Below are positions 24,959 through 34,800 of a stretch of DNA of 64,000 nucleotides, in pieces. The translations under genes were made by a program, and so were the position numbers. This DNA is from Chitinophaga rupis (GTDB taxonomy: Bacteria > Bacteroidota > Bacteroidia > Chitinophagales > Chitinophagaceae): the NCBI RefSeq assembly GCF_900109685.1, contig NZ_FOBB01000014.1:1-64000 (forward strand). The letters are read 5' to 3'. The notes beneath the pieces were generated by a model that saw only the letters and a list, made by a program, of their open reading frames with translations, was not told the DNA's origin and did not search any database. How positions within the stretch are numbered: position 1 is the stretch's first letter; every line of letters begins with the position of its first letter.

Positions 24959-24979
24959 TTGACTAATTCGTAATTCTAC

Positions 24980-25477
24980 ATGTCAATACATAATCAGACA
25001 TTACTGAACGATACTGGCATTCTCCATTTAGAGGATGCCAGTGTTGTTATGATCTATACTGAATGGAACGATGGCGTAACCAATGAGCTGGTAGCCGGCT
25101 GTGAACGTACTTTACAACAGTATAATATATCCCGCATAACAAAGATACAGGTACCCGGCGCCTTTGAGCTGCCGTTTGCCTGCCGCCAGTACTGGGAGGC
25201 CAACAAGGGCACCAGCGCACAACCTGGCGCTATTATTGCATTTGGATGCGTGATCCGCGGAGAAACCCCTCACTTCGATTATGTATGTGATGGCGTTACC
25301 TCCGGCATTATGCAGCTGAATGTTCAATTACCCGTACCCGTTATATTCGGGATCTTAACGGTAGATAATATGGAACAGGCGCAGGAGCGCCTGGGCGGCA
25401 AACACGGGCACAAAGGGGACGAAGCTGCCATTACCGCGTTAAAGATGATTGCCATGTTACGGCAGCTCCAAAAATAG
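24980..25477 (+). CDS. ribH: 6,7-dimethyl-8-ribityllumazine synthase
   Basis: 165 aa. Penultimate step of riboflavin synthesis; the family assembles into pentamers or 60-mer shells. Substrate-binding motifs: YTEWNDGVTNEL, VPGAFELPFACRQY, AFGCVIRGETPHFDYV (His98 is the probable catalytic residue) and FGILTVDNMEQAQERLGGKHGHKG. Start at ATG 24980. It lies directly after the TPR gene, probably in one operon. Confidence 0.96.
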   Translation: MSIHNQTLLNDTGILHLEDASVVMIYTEWNDGVTNELVAGCERTLQQYNISRITKIQVPGAFELPFACRQYWEANKGTSAQPGAIIAFGCVIRGETPHFDYVCDGVTSGIMQLNVQLPVPVIFGILTVDNMEQAQERLGGKHGHKGDEAAITALKMIAMLRQLQK

Positions 25478-25567
25478 CGGCAGCATTACCCCGGGTATTC
25501 CCCAATGAATTAAAGCGTGTGCAAACCTGTCCCTAAAGCAGGTTATAAATAGCAAAAGACTAACTCA

Positions 25568-26287
25568 ATGAACGTACAGCTTTTCATACCATGTTTTGTG
25601 GACCAGCTTTTTCCGGAAACAGGATTTAATATGGTGAAAGTACTGGAAAAGCTGGGGTGTAATGTAAGCTACAACTCCAATCAAACCTGTTGCGGGCAGC
25701 CGGCCTTTAACGCCGGTTACCGGGATGAGTGCCGCTCCGTAGCCACCAAATTCGTGAAAGATTTCCAGGTATATGATTACATAGTAGCGCCCAGCGGGTC
25801 CTGCACCGGCTTTGTGCGCAACTACTACAGTAAGCTGTTCGATAACTCTGCCACGCACAACGAGGTAAAGCTGCTGCGCAAACATATGTTTGAGTTCACA
25901 GAGTTCCTTACCCAGGTGCTGGGAGTTACTGATATTGGCGCTACCCTGAACGGCGTAGCCACCTACCACGATGCCTGCGGCGCGCTGCGCGAGTGCGGTA
26001 TTAAGGAAGGGCCCCGGCAGCTGCTTTCCAAAGTAAAAGGCCTGGAGCTGCGCGAAGTGGCCGACTGTGAAGTATGCTGCGGTTTTGGCGGTACCTTTTC
26101 CGTAAAGTTTGAAGCCATTTCCATTGGCATGGGCGAGCAGAAAGTGCTGAACGCTATTGAAAGCGGTGCAGAATACCTCATCTCTACCGATCTTTCCTGC
26201 CTGATGCACCTGGATGGTTATATCCGCAAACATGGCCTCTCCATTAAAACCATGCATATTGCCGATGTGCTGGCAAGCGGATGGTGA
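25568..26287 (+). CDS. (Fe-S)-binding cysteine-rich protein, LutA/YkgE type
   Basis: 239 aa. Two copies of the CCG domain are seen: SNQTCCGQPAFNAGY (Cys41-Cys42) and DCEVCCGFGGTFSV (about 178-190), plus PSGSCTGFVRNYY and YHDACGALRECGI. These cysteines bind an iron-sulphur cluster and usually act as part of lactate oxidase LutABC or heterodisulfide-type electron transfer. LutB and LutC homologues are not adjacent here, so its electron partner is unknown. Confidence 0.92.
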   Translation: MNVQLFIPCFVDQLFPETGFNMVKVLEKLGCNVSYNSNQTCCGQPAFNAGYRDECRSVATKFVKDFQVYDYIVAPSGSCTGFVRNYYSKLFDNSATHNEVKLLRKHMFEFTEFLTQVLGVTDIGATLNGVATYHDACGALRECGIKEGPRQLLSKVKGLELREVADCEVCCGFGGTFSVKFEAISIGMGEQKVLNAIESGAEYLISTDLSCLMHLDGYIRKHGLSIKTMHIADVLASGW

Positions 26288-26318
26288 GATTGATAAATCT
26301 AAAATTGTACATTAGAAT

Positions 26319-26729
26319 ATGAACTACTGGCTTGTTAAATCAGAACCTGTAAAATATTCCTGGGACCAGTTTGTAAAAGATGGCAAAACCTTTTGGGATG
26401 GGGTGCGCAATTACGCTGCCCGCAACAATCTCAAAGCCATGAAAAAAGGGGATCGCGTGCTTTTTTATCACAGCAATGAAGGACTGGAAATTGTGGGCAT
26501 TGCGGAAGTGCTGAAAGAACATTACCAGGACCCTACCACTACGGATGCTAACTGGGTAGTAGTAGACCTGAAACCCTTAAAACCTTTAAAGAAAGCCGTT
26601 ACCCTGGCACAGGTAAAAGCAGAAAAACGCCTGGCAAACCTGCAGCTGGTAAGGCTGGGCCGCTTATCCGTAAGCGCCGTTACCCACGATGAGTTTAGTG
26701 TGATCATGGAAATGGCAGACATGAAATAA
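26319..26729 (+). CDS. EVE domain protein
   Basis: 136 aa, a single EVE (PUA-like) domain. Typical motifs: YWLVKSEPVKYSWDQF, FWDGVRNYAARNNLKAMKKG, DRVLFYHSNEGLEIVGIAEV. The aromatic pocket of EVE domains is thought to recognise modified bases in DNA or RNA. Stand-alone housekeeping forms like this are widespread and their role is unclear. It follows the LutA-like gene and is closed by a terminator. Confidence 0.94.
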   Translation: MNYWLVKSEPVKYSWDQFVKDGKTFWDGVRNYAARNNLKAMKKGDRVLFYHSNEGLEIVGIAEVLKEHYQDPTTTDANWVVVDLKPLKPLKKAVTLAQVKAEKRLANLQLVRLGRLSVSAVTHDEFSVIMEMADMK

Positions 26730-26771
26730 ATGTGCAAATGATAAGAATGTGCTAATGTGTTAATGTATGTT
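26730..26771. repeat. Short 8-bp tandem repeat (ATGTGCTA family)
   Basis: ATGTGCTA ATGTGTTA ATGTATGT follows AATGTGC and AAATGAT. The unit is 8 bp, unlike the 7-bp arrays elsewhere. Confidence 0.35.
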
Positions 26772-26784
26772 TGGCTCATAAAGC

Positions 26785-26823
26785 AAAAGCCCTGACAGTT
26801 ATAGTAAGCTGTCAGGGCTTTTT
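26785..26823. terminator. Bidirectional terminator between EVE and GMC genes
   Basis: AAAAGCCCTGACAG (26785-26798) pairs exactly with CTGTCAGGGCTTTT (26809-26822). A-tract and T-tract on the two sides serve both convergent genes. Confidence 0.85.
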
Positions 26824-26857
26824 ATATTCGTTACATTTCGTCTGCACGTCTACTCAT

Positions 26858-28543
26858 CTACAAATTCCCTTTCTTCATTTCCCCCACTGCATAATCACAG
26901 GCCCTGGCAGTGAGCGCCATATAGGTAAGGGAAGGGTTCTGGCATGCGGAGGAGGTCATGCAGCTGCCATCGGTAACAAACACATTCTGTACTTCGTGCA
27001 TCTGGTTCCATTTATTCAGCACAGAGGTGGCAGGGTCGTTACCCATACGGGCAGTACCCATTTCATGCACGCATTCCCCGCCAATATAGTTATAGTCAAA
27101 ACCGGATATGTTGGTAAACCCGCTTTTCTCCAGCATTTCCATGGCGCTTATTTTCATGTCCGTACGCATGCTTAGCTCATTGCCGCCCAGCTCAAAAGAT
27201 ATTTTGGCCTGTGGTAGTCCCCAGGGATCCGGCTTGGTCTTATCCAGCGTTACACGGTTAAAGGCATAAGGCAGCATTTCGCCCCAGCCACCTAACCACA
27301 TGGTCCACTTACCGGGTGCGGTAATCGCTTTTTTAAAGTCTTCTCCAAAACCGGGAGCATTGTAATTATCCATCCAGGCCTCACGTTCGCCATAGCCCTG
27401 GTAACCAAAGCCCCGCACATAATCCGGCATTTTGGTGCTTTCATCCAGGTTGCGGAAGCGCGGTATGTAAATGCCGGTGGGCCTTCTGCCAATATAATAG
27501 CGGTCATGCAGCCCGTCAAAATCCCCTTTGGCGCCTACTTTAAAATGATGGTCCATCAGGTTGCGGCCTACCTGGTCGCTGCCATTACCCAAACCGTTGG
27601 GAAATGCATCTGATACAGAGTTTAGCAGAATTGCCGCGGTGGCAATGGTAGAGGCATTCAGGAAAATAATACGTGCATAATACTCGTAAGATACCTTGGT
27701 TTCCGTATCTATAACGTGAACGCCTATAGCCTTTTTCTTATCCTTGTCATAAATAATAGATGCCACGGTAGAAAATGGCCGCAGCGTAAGATTCTTGGTA
27801 GCTTTTGCTGCCGGCAGGGTAGAGGAGTTGCTGCTGAAATACCCGCCATACGGGCATCCCCGGTGGCACAGGTTACGGTACTGGCAGGGCAGCCGTCCGT
27901 TCCAGCCTTTTGTAAGGTTGGCTACGCGGGCAATGGTCACTAAGCGGTCGCTGTATTTCTTTTTCAGCTCTTCGCGGAAGTGCAGCTCCAGGCAGTTCAT
28001 TTCCATGGCCGGCAGAAATTGTCCGTCAGGCAGGTGGGCTAAGCCTTCTGCCTGCCCGCTGATGCCGGCATAGGTTTCCACATAATCATACCAGGGTGCA
28101 ATATCCTTATAACGGATCGGCCAGTCTACTCCATTTCCATCCTGCGCATTAGCGGCAAAATCAAGGTCGCTGAGGCGGTAACATTGCCTTCCCCAGGTAA
28201 GGGAGCGCCCGCCTACCTGGTAGCCGCGTATCCAGCTAAAAGGCGTTTCCTGTATGTAGGGATGTTCGGAGTCCCGTACAAAAAAGTGCTTGCTGCTTTC
28301 ATCATAAGCAGCGCTTTGTACCGGGTCAGCCATCACATCTTTCTCAGGGTTGGTGAGGCGGTGTTTAAAATCCCAAGGGTTCAACAGGGTGGTGTGATAA
28401 TCTTTAATATGCTCCACATTCCTGCCTCTTTCCAGCAACAGGGTCTTTAATCCTTTTTCACACAGCTCTTTGGCTGCCCAGCCACCACTAATGCCAGAGC
28501 CAATGACAATAGCGTCAAATGAATTTTCCTTAAGGGCGTTCAT
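26858..28543 (-). CDS. GMC-family oxidoreductase
   Basis: 561 aa FAD-dependent alcohol/sugar dehydrogenase. N-terminal FAD site FDAIVIGSGISGGWAAKEL, with LLERGRNVEHI. Later GRQCYRLSDLDF, CHRGCPYGGYFSSN, and C-terminal GGECVHEMGTARMG (catalytic His region) and NVFVTDGSCMTSSACQNPSLTYMAL. In Bacteroidota this enzyme is usually paired with a gluconate-2-dehydrogenase subunit 3-like protein; here the nearest such gene is 15.7 kb upstream at 44207. A minus-strand terminator at 28587-28616 separates it from the giant gene, so it has its own transcript. Confidence 0.92.
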   Translation of the reverse strand: MNALKENSFDAIVIGSGISGGWAAKELCEKGLKTLLLERGRNVEHIKDYHTTLLNPWDFKHRLTNPEKDVMADPVQSAAYDESSKHFFVRDSEHPYIQETPFSWIRGYQVGGRSLTWGRQCYRLSDLDFAANAQDGNGVDWPIRYKDIAPWYDYVETYAGISGQAEGLAHLPDGQFLPAMEMNCLELHFREELKKKYSDRLVTIARVANLTKGWNGRLPCQYRNLCHRGCPYGGYFSSNSSTLPAAKATKNLTLRPFSTVASIIYDKDKKKAIGVHVIDTETKVSYEYYARIIFLNASTIATAAILLNSVSDAFPNGLGNGSDQVGRNLMDHHFKVGAKGDFDGLHDRYYIGRRPTGIYIPRFRNLDESTKMPDYVRGFGYQGYGEREAWMDNYNAPGFGEDFKKAITAPGKWTMWLGGWGEMLPYAFNRVTLDKTKPDPWGLPQAKISFELGGNELSMRTDMKISAMEMLEKSGFTNISGFDYNYIGGECVHEMGTARMGNDPATSVLNKWNQMHEVQNVFVTDGSCMTSSACQNPSLTYMALTARACDYAVGEMKKGNL

Positions 28544-28586
28544 ATTTCAGTGCATTACTAGCTAAAATGTATCCGGTTAATATATG

Positions 28587-28616
28587 AAAAAAATCCGGTT
28601 ACCGCAGTAACCGGAT
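28587..28616 (-). terminator. Terminator after the first giant gene (minus strand)
   Basis: On the minus strand ATCCGGTTAC, loop TGCG, GTAACCGGAT, then seven T. It would end the leftward transcript of the 28804-35151 gene. Confidence 0.8.
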
Positions 28617-28808
28617 CTACGATCTTAGATTTACGATTTTAGATTTGATAGTAGCGGTATTATTTGCTCCGGTCAAATCTAGGATCGTAATCTAAGATCT
28701 AAAATCCTATTGTTTTAATTTGCTTTAGATCCTGACCAGGGCGGATTATACATCCGCTCCGGTCAGATCTAAAAGCTAAGAGCTAAAATCTAAGAGCTAA
28801 AATTTAAT
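28614..28808. repeat. Heptamer arrays (GATCTTA / ATCTAAG family)
   Basis: GATCTAC GATCTTA GATTTAC GATTTTA GATTTGA (28614-28648). Inverted copies ATCTAGG...ATCTAAG ATCTAAA (28677-28703, one 6-bp unit) and ATCTAAA AGCTAAG AGCTAAA ATCTAAG AGCTAAA ATTTAAT (28767-28808). The last unit contains the stop codon of the giant gene. Related to the array at 8181. Confidence 0.7.
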
Positions 28809-31800
28809 GTCTGATCAGCTTGATCGTCTTCACTGGTTTGTTCTCAGAAAGGATCTGCAGCAGGTACAGGCCATTGCCCAGCGCATTGCTGCCTACATCT
28901 ATTCTTTCCTGGTACACACCACTGCTTCTCTTACCCAGGTCTTTTGCCAGTATCAGGCGGCCGTTACCATCCAGTAAGCGGATGAGTATACGGGTTTCCT
29001 TTGTCTGGCGAATGGCCAGGTTAATATAGCTGCTGAACGGATTCGGATATACGTTTTCAACGGTTACCCCATCTACACCATCTGCCGTATTAGCGGCCTG
29101 CTGTAAACCCGGTGCCAGGGCGCCCATTATACCAACGGTATTGGTGCTGCGGCCATTGGCCATTGTGCCGCCGTTATTAGGCAGGCTTTGCAGGTTGGTG
29201 CTGTCATCCGGCGGGAAAGCTTTGATCACCATGGCATTAATGTAACCGTAGTTAAGGGCGGTGTAAACCGTAACGGTCACTTCACCATTGCTGTTCGGCA
29301 CTACATTTTCTATTGTAACGGTGTTGCTGGTATTATCATTTGCATCCAGTGTTACTACCTTGGTGCCTATCTTGTACGCCGTTATCCTTGTGCCACCGCT
29401 GCCGCGGCTGCCCAGGAAGGTGAAGGAATACTGTTTAGTAAGATCCAGGCCGCTTACCAGCATTACAGCAGTATCTGTTTCTGTGTAGTAAGATTCAGCC
29501 AGTACCTTGTCAGGATACACACCGCTGTTGTTACCTGTTTGTGCACCTGCCGGGTTAGTACCGGTAAAGTTATTCACAATGCTCAGGTCTACGCTGGTGG
29601 TATTGCCTACATCATCCCTCAGGTTATTCCAGGCCAGGCCTGCATTTGGCAGGGCAGCGGTATTGTTCCATGGCGCCGTGGCGGTGTTGGTAACCGTAAA
29701 GTTTACGTAGATACCGTACGCCAGTGTGCCACCAGTAGCAATGTTGCTGTAGGCCGACTGTACACCGCCTGCGATTGCCCTTACCTTGTAGTAGAACACG
29801 GTGTTGGGTGCTAAGCCGGTATTGGTGTAAGTGGTCACATTTGCGCCCACGGTAGCCAGCAGGCTGTAAGTGCCGTTACGGGTGGTTGAGCGCCATACTT
29901 CATAACCGGTTTCGTTGTTGGCTTTATCTGCCCAGGTAAGCTGTATGTTGGTCCTGGAGTTAGAGGTAGCTACCAGGTTGGCCGGTGCTAACGGTGTACC
30001 ATCATCTACATAAGACTGAATGACAAAGGCATTCAGGTATGCGGCAACGGAGCCGGTAGCCTGCCTTACGGTAAAGGTGATATTACCGCTGCTGTCTGGT
30101 GTAAGGCCATTGAGCTGTACTGTGTTGCTGGTATTGCTGGCTGCGTTGAGCGTAACGGTTTGTCCGCCTGCACCGTAAATGGTGTTCCGGTTATCAGATA
30201 CGCTTTCACGGCTGCCAAAGAATACCAGGTTGTATTTGCGGGCAGCAGACAGGCCGCTGATGCGGATGCGTTTGTCGGTGCCGCTCTGGTCATAGAAGAA
30301 CGTGTGCATCACGTTATCCGGGAATACGCCGGAGTTATCGCCGGTTACTGCGCCTACATTGTTAGCGCCGGTGAATATATCCAGGATGGTTACGGTGATG
30401 CCGCTGGCGGCGCCTGCTTCATCCTGCAAATTATTGATACCTGCGTTGGTGTTGGGCAGCGCATTAAAGTTGTTCCATGGTGCGCTGGCAGGTTCTACCA
30501 GGTTACAGTTCACGTATACAGAGGTGATCTTCTTATCTGTTACCTGTACAGTAAAGGTCTGGGTGCTGGAGCCGCCCTGGTTATCGGTGGCTTTTACAGT
30601 AATGGTATACTTACCAATGTCTGTACCGCCGGGAGCCAGGTTAATGGTACCGGTGCCATTGCCGGTTGTTTGCAGGTTAGCAAATGCCGGGAGCCCGGTA
30701 GCTGACAGTGTGATCACATCGCCTGCTGCATCTGTAGCTGTTACAGGTATCTGCAGTACAGCATCCGTCTTCATGCTTACGTTAGCAATAGCTGCCAGTG
30801 CCGGCGGCCTGTTTGGTACAACCACTGCAATACTATCTGTATATGGAGAAGAGCCATACTGGTTGAGCGCCCTTACCTTGTAGTACCAGGTTTGACCGCT
30901 GGTAGCATTCAGATCTGTATACGTAGTGTCGTTGGCGTTAGATGCGCCAGGGTTCAGCACCGTGTATGCACCACCCTGTGTTGCTGCACGGGATACTTCG
31001 TAGCTGGTTTCATTGTATGCCTGGTCTGACCAGCTAAGCTTAACGCCGGTGGCCAGTACGGTGCCAACCAGGTTAGCAGGTTTGGCCGGTGCAGTTGAAT
31101 CATCAAAGGCTGCATTCACCACCATGGCATTGATGTAGGCATAAGTGGAGCCTGCAGCGGGTGCTATGCTAATGGTAATGCTGCTATCTGCACCCGGGAT
31201 TACGGAATTGATATTAACTGTTTGCGTTGAGTTATTGGTAGCATTCAGCGTTACGCTTACACCGTTGATAGTGTAGCTGGCTACGCGGGCATCGCTGATA
31301 CCGGCGCGGCTGCCAAAGAACGTAAAGCTGTATTTGTATTTGGAATTCAGGCCGGTGAGGCGGATTGTTTGCGCCACGCTCTGTGTCCACCAGCTGCTGG
31401 TCATTACATTAACCGGGTATACGCCGGTAGTGTTAGCACCCTGGTTGTTGGTATTGCTGCCACCGTTTATGTTTTGCCATGGCGTAAGCACGCTCATGGA
31501 AATACCGGAGTTCTGGCCGCTGTTGTTAAGCAGGTTGGGGAATACATCGCCCTGTACCGGACGTTTGTTGGTATTATTCCAAGGAGCAGCCCCCTGGTAT
31601 GCGCCATCTGTGAAGTTCACATATACCGCATAGTTCGGGTTCACATTGGTTACGGTGATCGTAAAGTCCTTGGTATCAAAGCCGCCTTTACCATCATCTA
31701 CCTTGACCGTTACCGGGTAAGTGCCGGCATCGGCATAGCCCGGCGCCAGCTGTATAGTGGCGGTGTTGCCGTTAGGCGTAAGGGTAGCAAATGACGGCAG

Positions 31801-34800
31801 GTGGGTGGCGGTCCAGTTGGCAGGATCGCCGGCATTCTGATCGCTGGAGCTGAGGTTTACGGTAGCGGTGGCCTTTTCGGCTATGGCTACATTACTGATC
31901 GGGCTCAGTACCGGCAGGTAATTGTCATTCACAGTAAGGGCGAAGGTTTTGCTGCTTACGCCGCCATGCTGGTCTGTAGCGGTGATCTGGATATTATAAG
32001 TACCCTGATCGCCTGCGCCCGGGTTAAAGGTAAGGAGGATACCGCCGCTGCCATCATCTCCATAGGAAACAAAGGCCGGTGCATTGGTTGCCGTGAGGCT
32101 TACATCTTCTTCGTCCGGATCGCTGGCCCCTACATTAAAGGACAGGGTAGTGCCGTAACGCATTGTTCTGTCAGGAAGGTCGGTGATCACCGGCAAGCTA
32201 TTCAGCGTGACCGTATTCACCTCGTTGGTGTAAGCGCTGTTACCACCGTCGTTCTTAGCCCTTACGCGATAATAGTAACGTGCGTTGGGGAACAGGTTCT
32301 GATCCGAGTAGGATGCATTTGCTGTTGCATTCGCAGCCGTAGTGGCTATAAGCACGTAACTGGTATTGGTGTTGGCGGAGCGGTATATTTCAAAACCTGT
32401 TTCGTTGCTGGAGTTATCTTTCCAGGCCAGGTTGATCTGTGTACCGGAAACTGCGGTGGCTGTAAGCGTATTAGGTGCCGTAGGCGCTGTGGGCAATACC
32501 TGTGTTTTGCCGTTTACAGAAGAGGTTAGCCCGGAAGCGCCGAAGTTGTTGATAGCCTTTAACTTATAGTAATAGGTGGTGTTGGCGTTCAGTAAACTAT
32601 CGGTAAAGCTGGTAGCATTGGCGGCCGTAGTGCCAACAATCGTATAGGTACCGTTATTGCTGGTGCTCCTGTATACTTCAAAACCTGTTTCGGCAGTGCT
32701 GTTATCAGTCCAGTTCACCCGCAGCTTGTTATATGATATAACCGTTACGGAAGCACCGGTTGGCGTTGGCGGCACGGCGCCCAGGTTAAGGGTATCTACA
32801 AAGTACTGTGCCGGTATGGCCTGGCGAAGCAATATACCGTTGGCGATACTCGTCCAGTACAGGGTAATGTTATCCGCGCCGGTTCCTTCAAAATAAGTAA
32901 CAATGATCGGGTAGGTGCCTTTGGTAAGGTTAATGGTGCCTGCCCTGTATTGTGAGGTGTGCAGTCCATCATTATCCACCAGCGGGGTAGCAGCGGGATC
33001 ATATACTTCGCTGCCGATGTATACCCTGCTACCTGCATCTGAGTTGGTCTCAAATGTATAGCTGCCACTTGTGGGAATGTTGATCCATCCCTGCCAGAGG
33101 AATGCAAACCGGTCGGTCTGTGTTCTGGGGCTGGTACTTACGGTAGAGACTACGCCTGTTTTGGCGGGTGTTAAAGTATTAAAGTTCGGCAAAACCGTCC
33201 AGTCAGCGGTAGTGGTGTAGTACTTGTAGTTAAGACCATTTTGATAAGTAGCTACCGTTACCTGGTTACTGGCCGGAGATTCATTACCCGCAAGGTCCCT
33301 TGCCTTGATCACCACCGTGTAAATGGTCTTGGCGGCTAAGCCGTAAGCAGCAAAGGAAGTAGTGCCTGCCGGAACGGTGAAGGTCTTTTTGCCGTTAAAA
33401 TAAATATCGTATTTATCGATACCTACATCATCTGTAGAGGCAGTCCAGGTCAGGTTCACCGAGCTGCGGGTAGCGCCGGACTGTGCCAGGTTGCCGGGAG
33501 CAGTGGGCTTTTGGTTATCTGCCAGGGTAACGCCGCTGGCCTCGTTGCTCACCGGTGCTGCACCGTTATCATTTACGGCGCGTACAATGTAATAGTAGCG
33601 GGTGTTGGCCTGCAGGCCGGCGTCGGTAAAGGTGAGCACATCTGCATTTACCTTACCTGCCAGTGTGTAGGGACCACCGGCGGTTGCAGAGCGGTATATT
33701 TCAAATGCTGTTTCGTTATAGAGCGGGGATGGCTTATCCGTCCAGTTAAGCTTGAGCTGTGTTTTGGAGAACGGTGTAACCAGTAATCCACCGGCGGGAT
33801 CAGGCGCATTGGCGCCGGCCGCATTAATAACCGGGAAAGGAGCGGAGAAGCTGCTGGAGCAACCGTATTGTTCGGTTACCCTGGCAATATAGCTACCGGT
33901 TTCGCGGGCAGTGAAGTTCATAGCCCTGCCTAAGGTATCTGTACCACCGGATTTCATCCATACATAAGAGGCGTAACCATCCGGCAAAGAAAGTACTACA
34001 CTGTCCTTACCTTCCGGTGTGGGCAGTACATTACTCTGCAGGCCGGCCATCTGGATGTTAGGCGTTACGGTAGGCGCTTTGGTTTGTACCACAACAGGGA
34101 TAGGCGACCATGGGGACCACCTGCTGCCGCTTTTTACCCTGGCCGTATACGTACCAAAGCTGGTCACCTGCAGCGTATTGCTGTTAGCGCCGGAAATGAG
34201 CACGCCATCCTTACGCCACTCATAGGCATCAAATCCTGCGGTAAGCCCCAGGGTAGTATTTACCGGATCACCGGGACAAAATTCCGTTCTGCCATACAAA
34301 GGCCAGGGATTGGCCTTATTGGCGCGGGACATAAAGGGGAAATAGTCAGTTTCTGACCAGGCTAAGTTCCATACGCCATGGCCCTGACCATCGTAGATCT
34401 TTAATTTATAGTTGGCCCCTGCATTCTGCGCTGCAGCCTGTATCATCAGTGCTACAGCCGGCGCGGGGTTCTTATCCACACCACCCTGGAATTGCCAGAG
34501 AGGCGTGTATTTCCAGCTTTGTACATAATCATCGTAGGTATCATTTGCCGCGCTGATAGGCGTAGCCGCTGCTACCTGTTTGGGATAACGGAACAGGAAA
34601 TCCCAGGTGGCCATACCGCCCCCGGAAAGACCTTCGATCATCACGCGGAAAGGATCCACGTTGATCTGCTGGATAAAAAAGTTGTTAATGAGCTCATTGA
34701 TGTAATCATATTGGGTATTTCCCCAGTATCCGCTAATATTCTGCGCATACAGGAGAAAGCCGTTAAATGCCCCGGATAGTACCCGGCTCTGATGTATCTG

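Noticed and set aside
29188..29814. Plus-strand frames opposite giant gene 1 (also 30160, 31801, 33511)
   Set aside because: Antisense shadows of the repeated domains, no start context and no recognisable protein.
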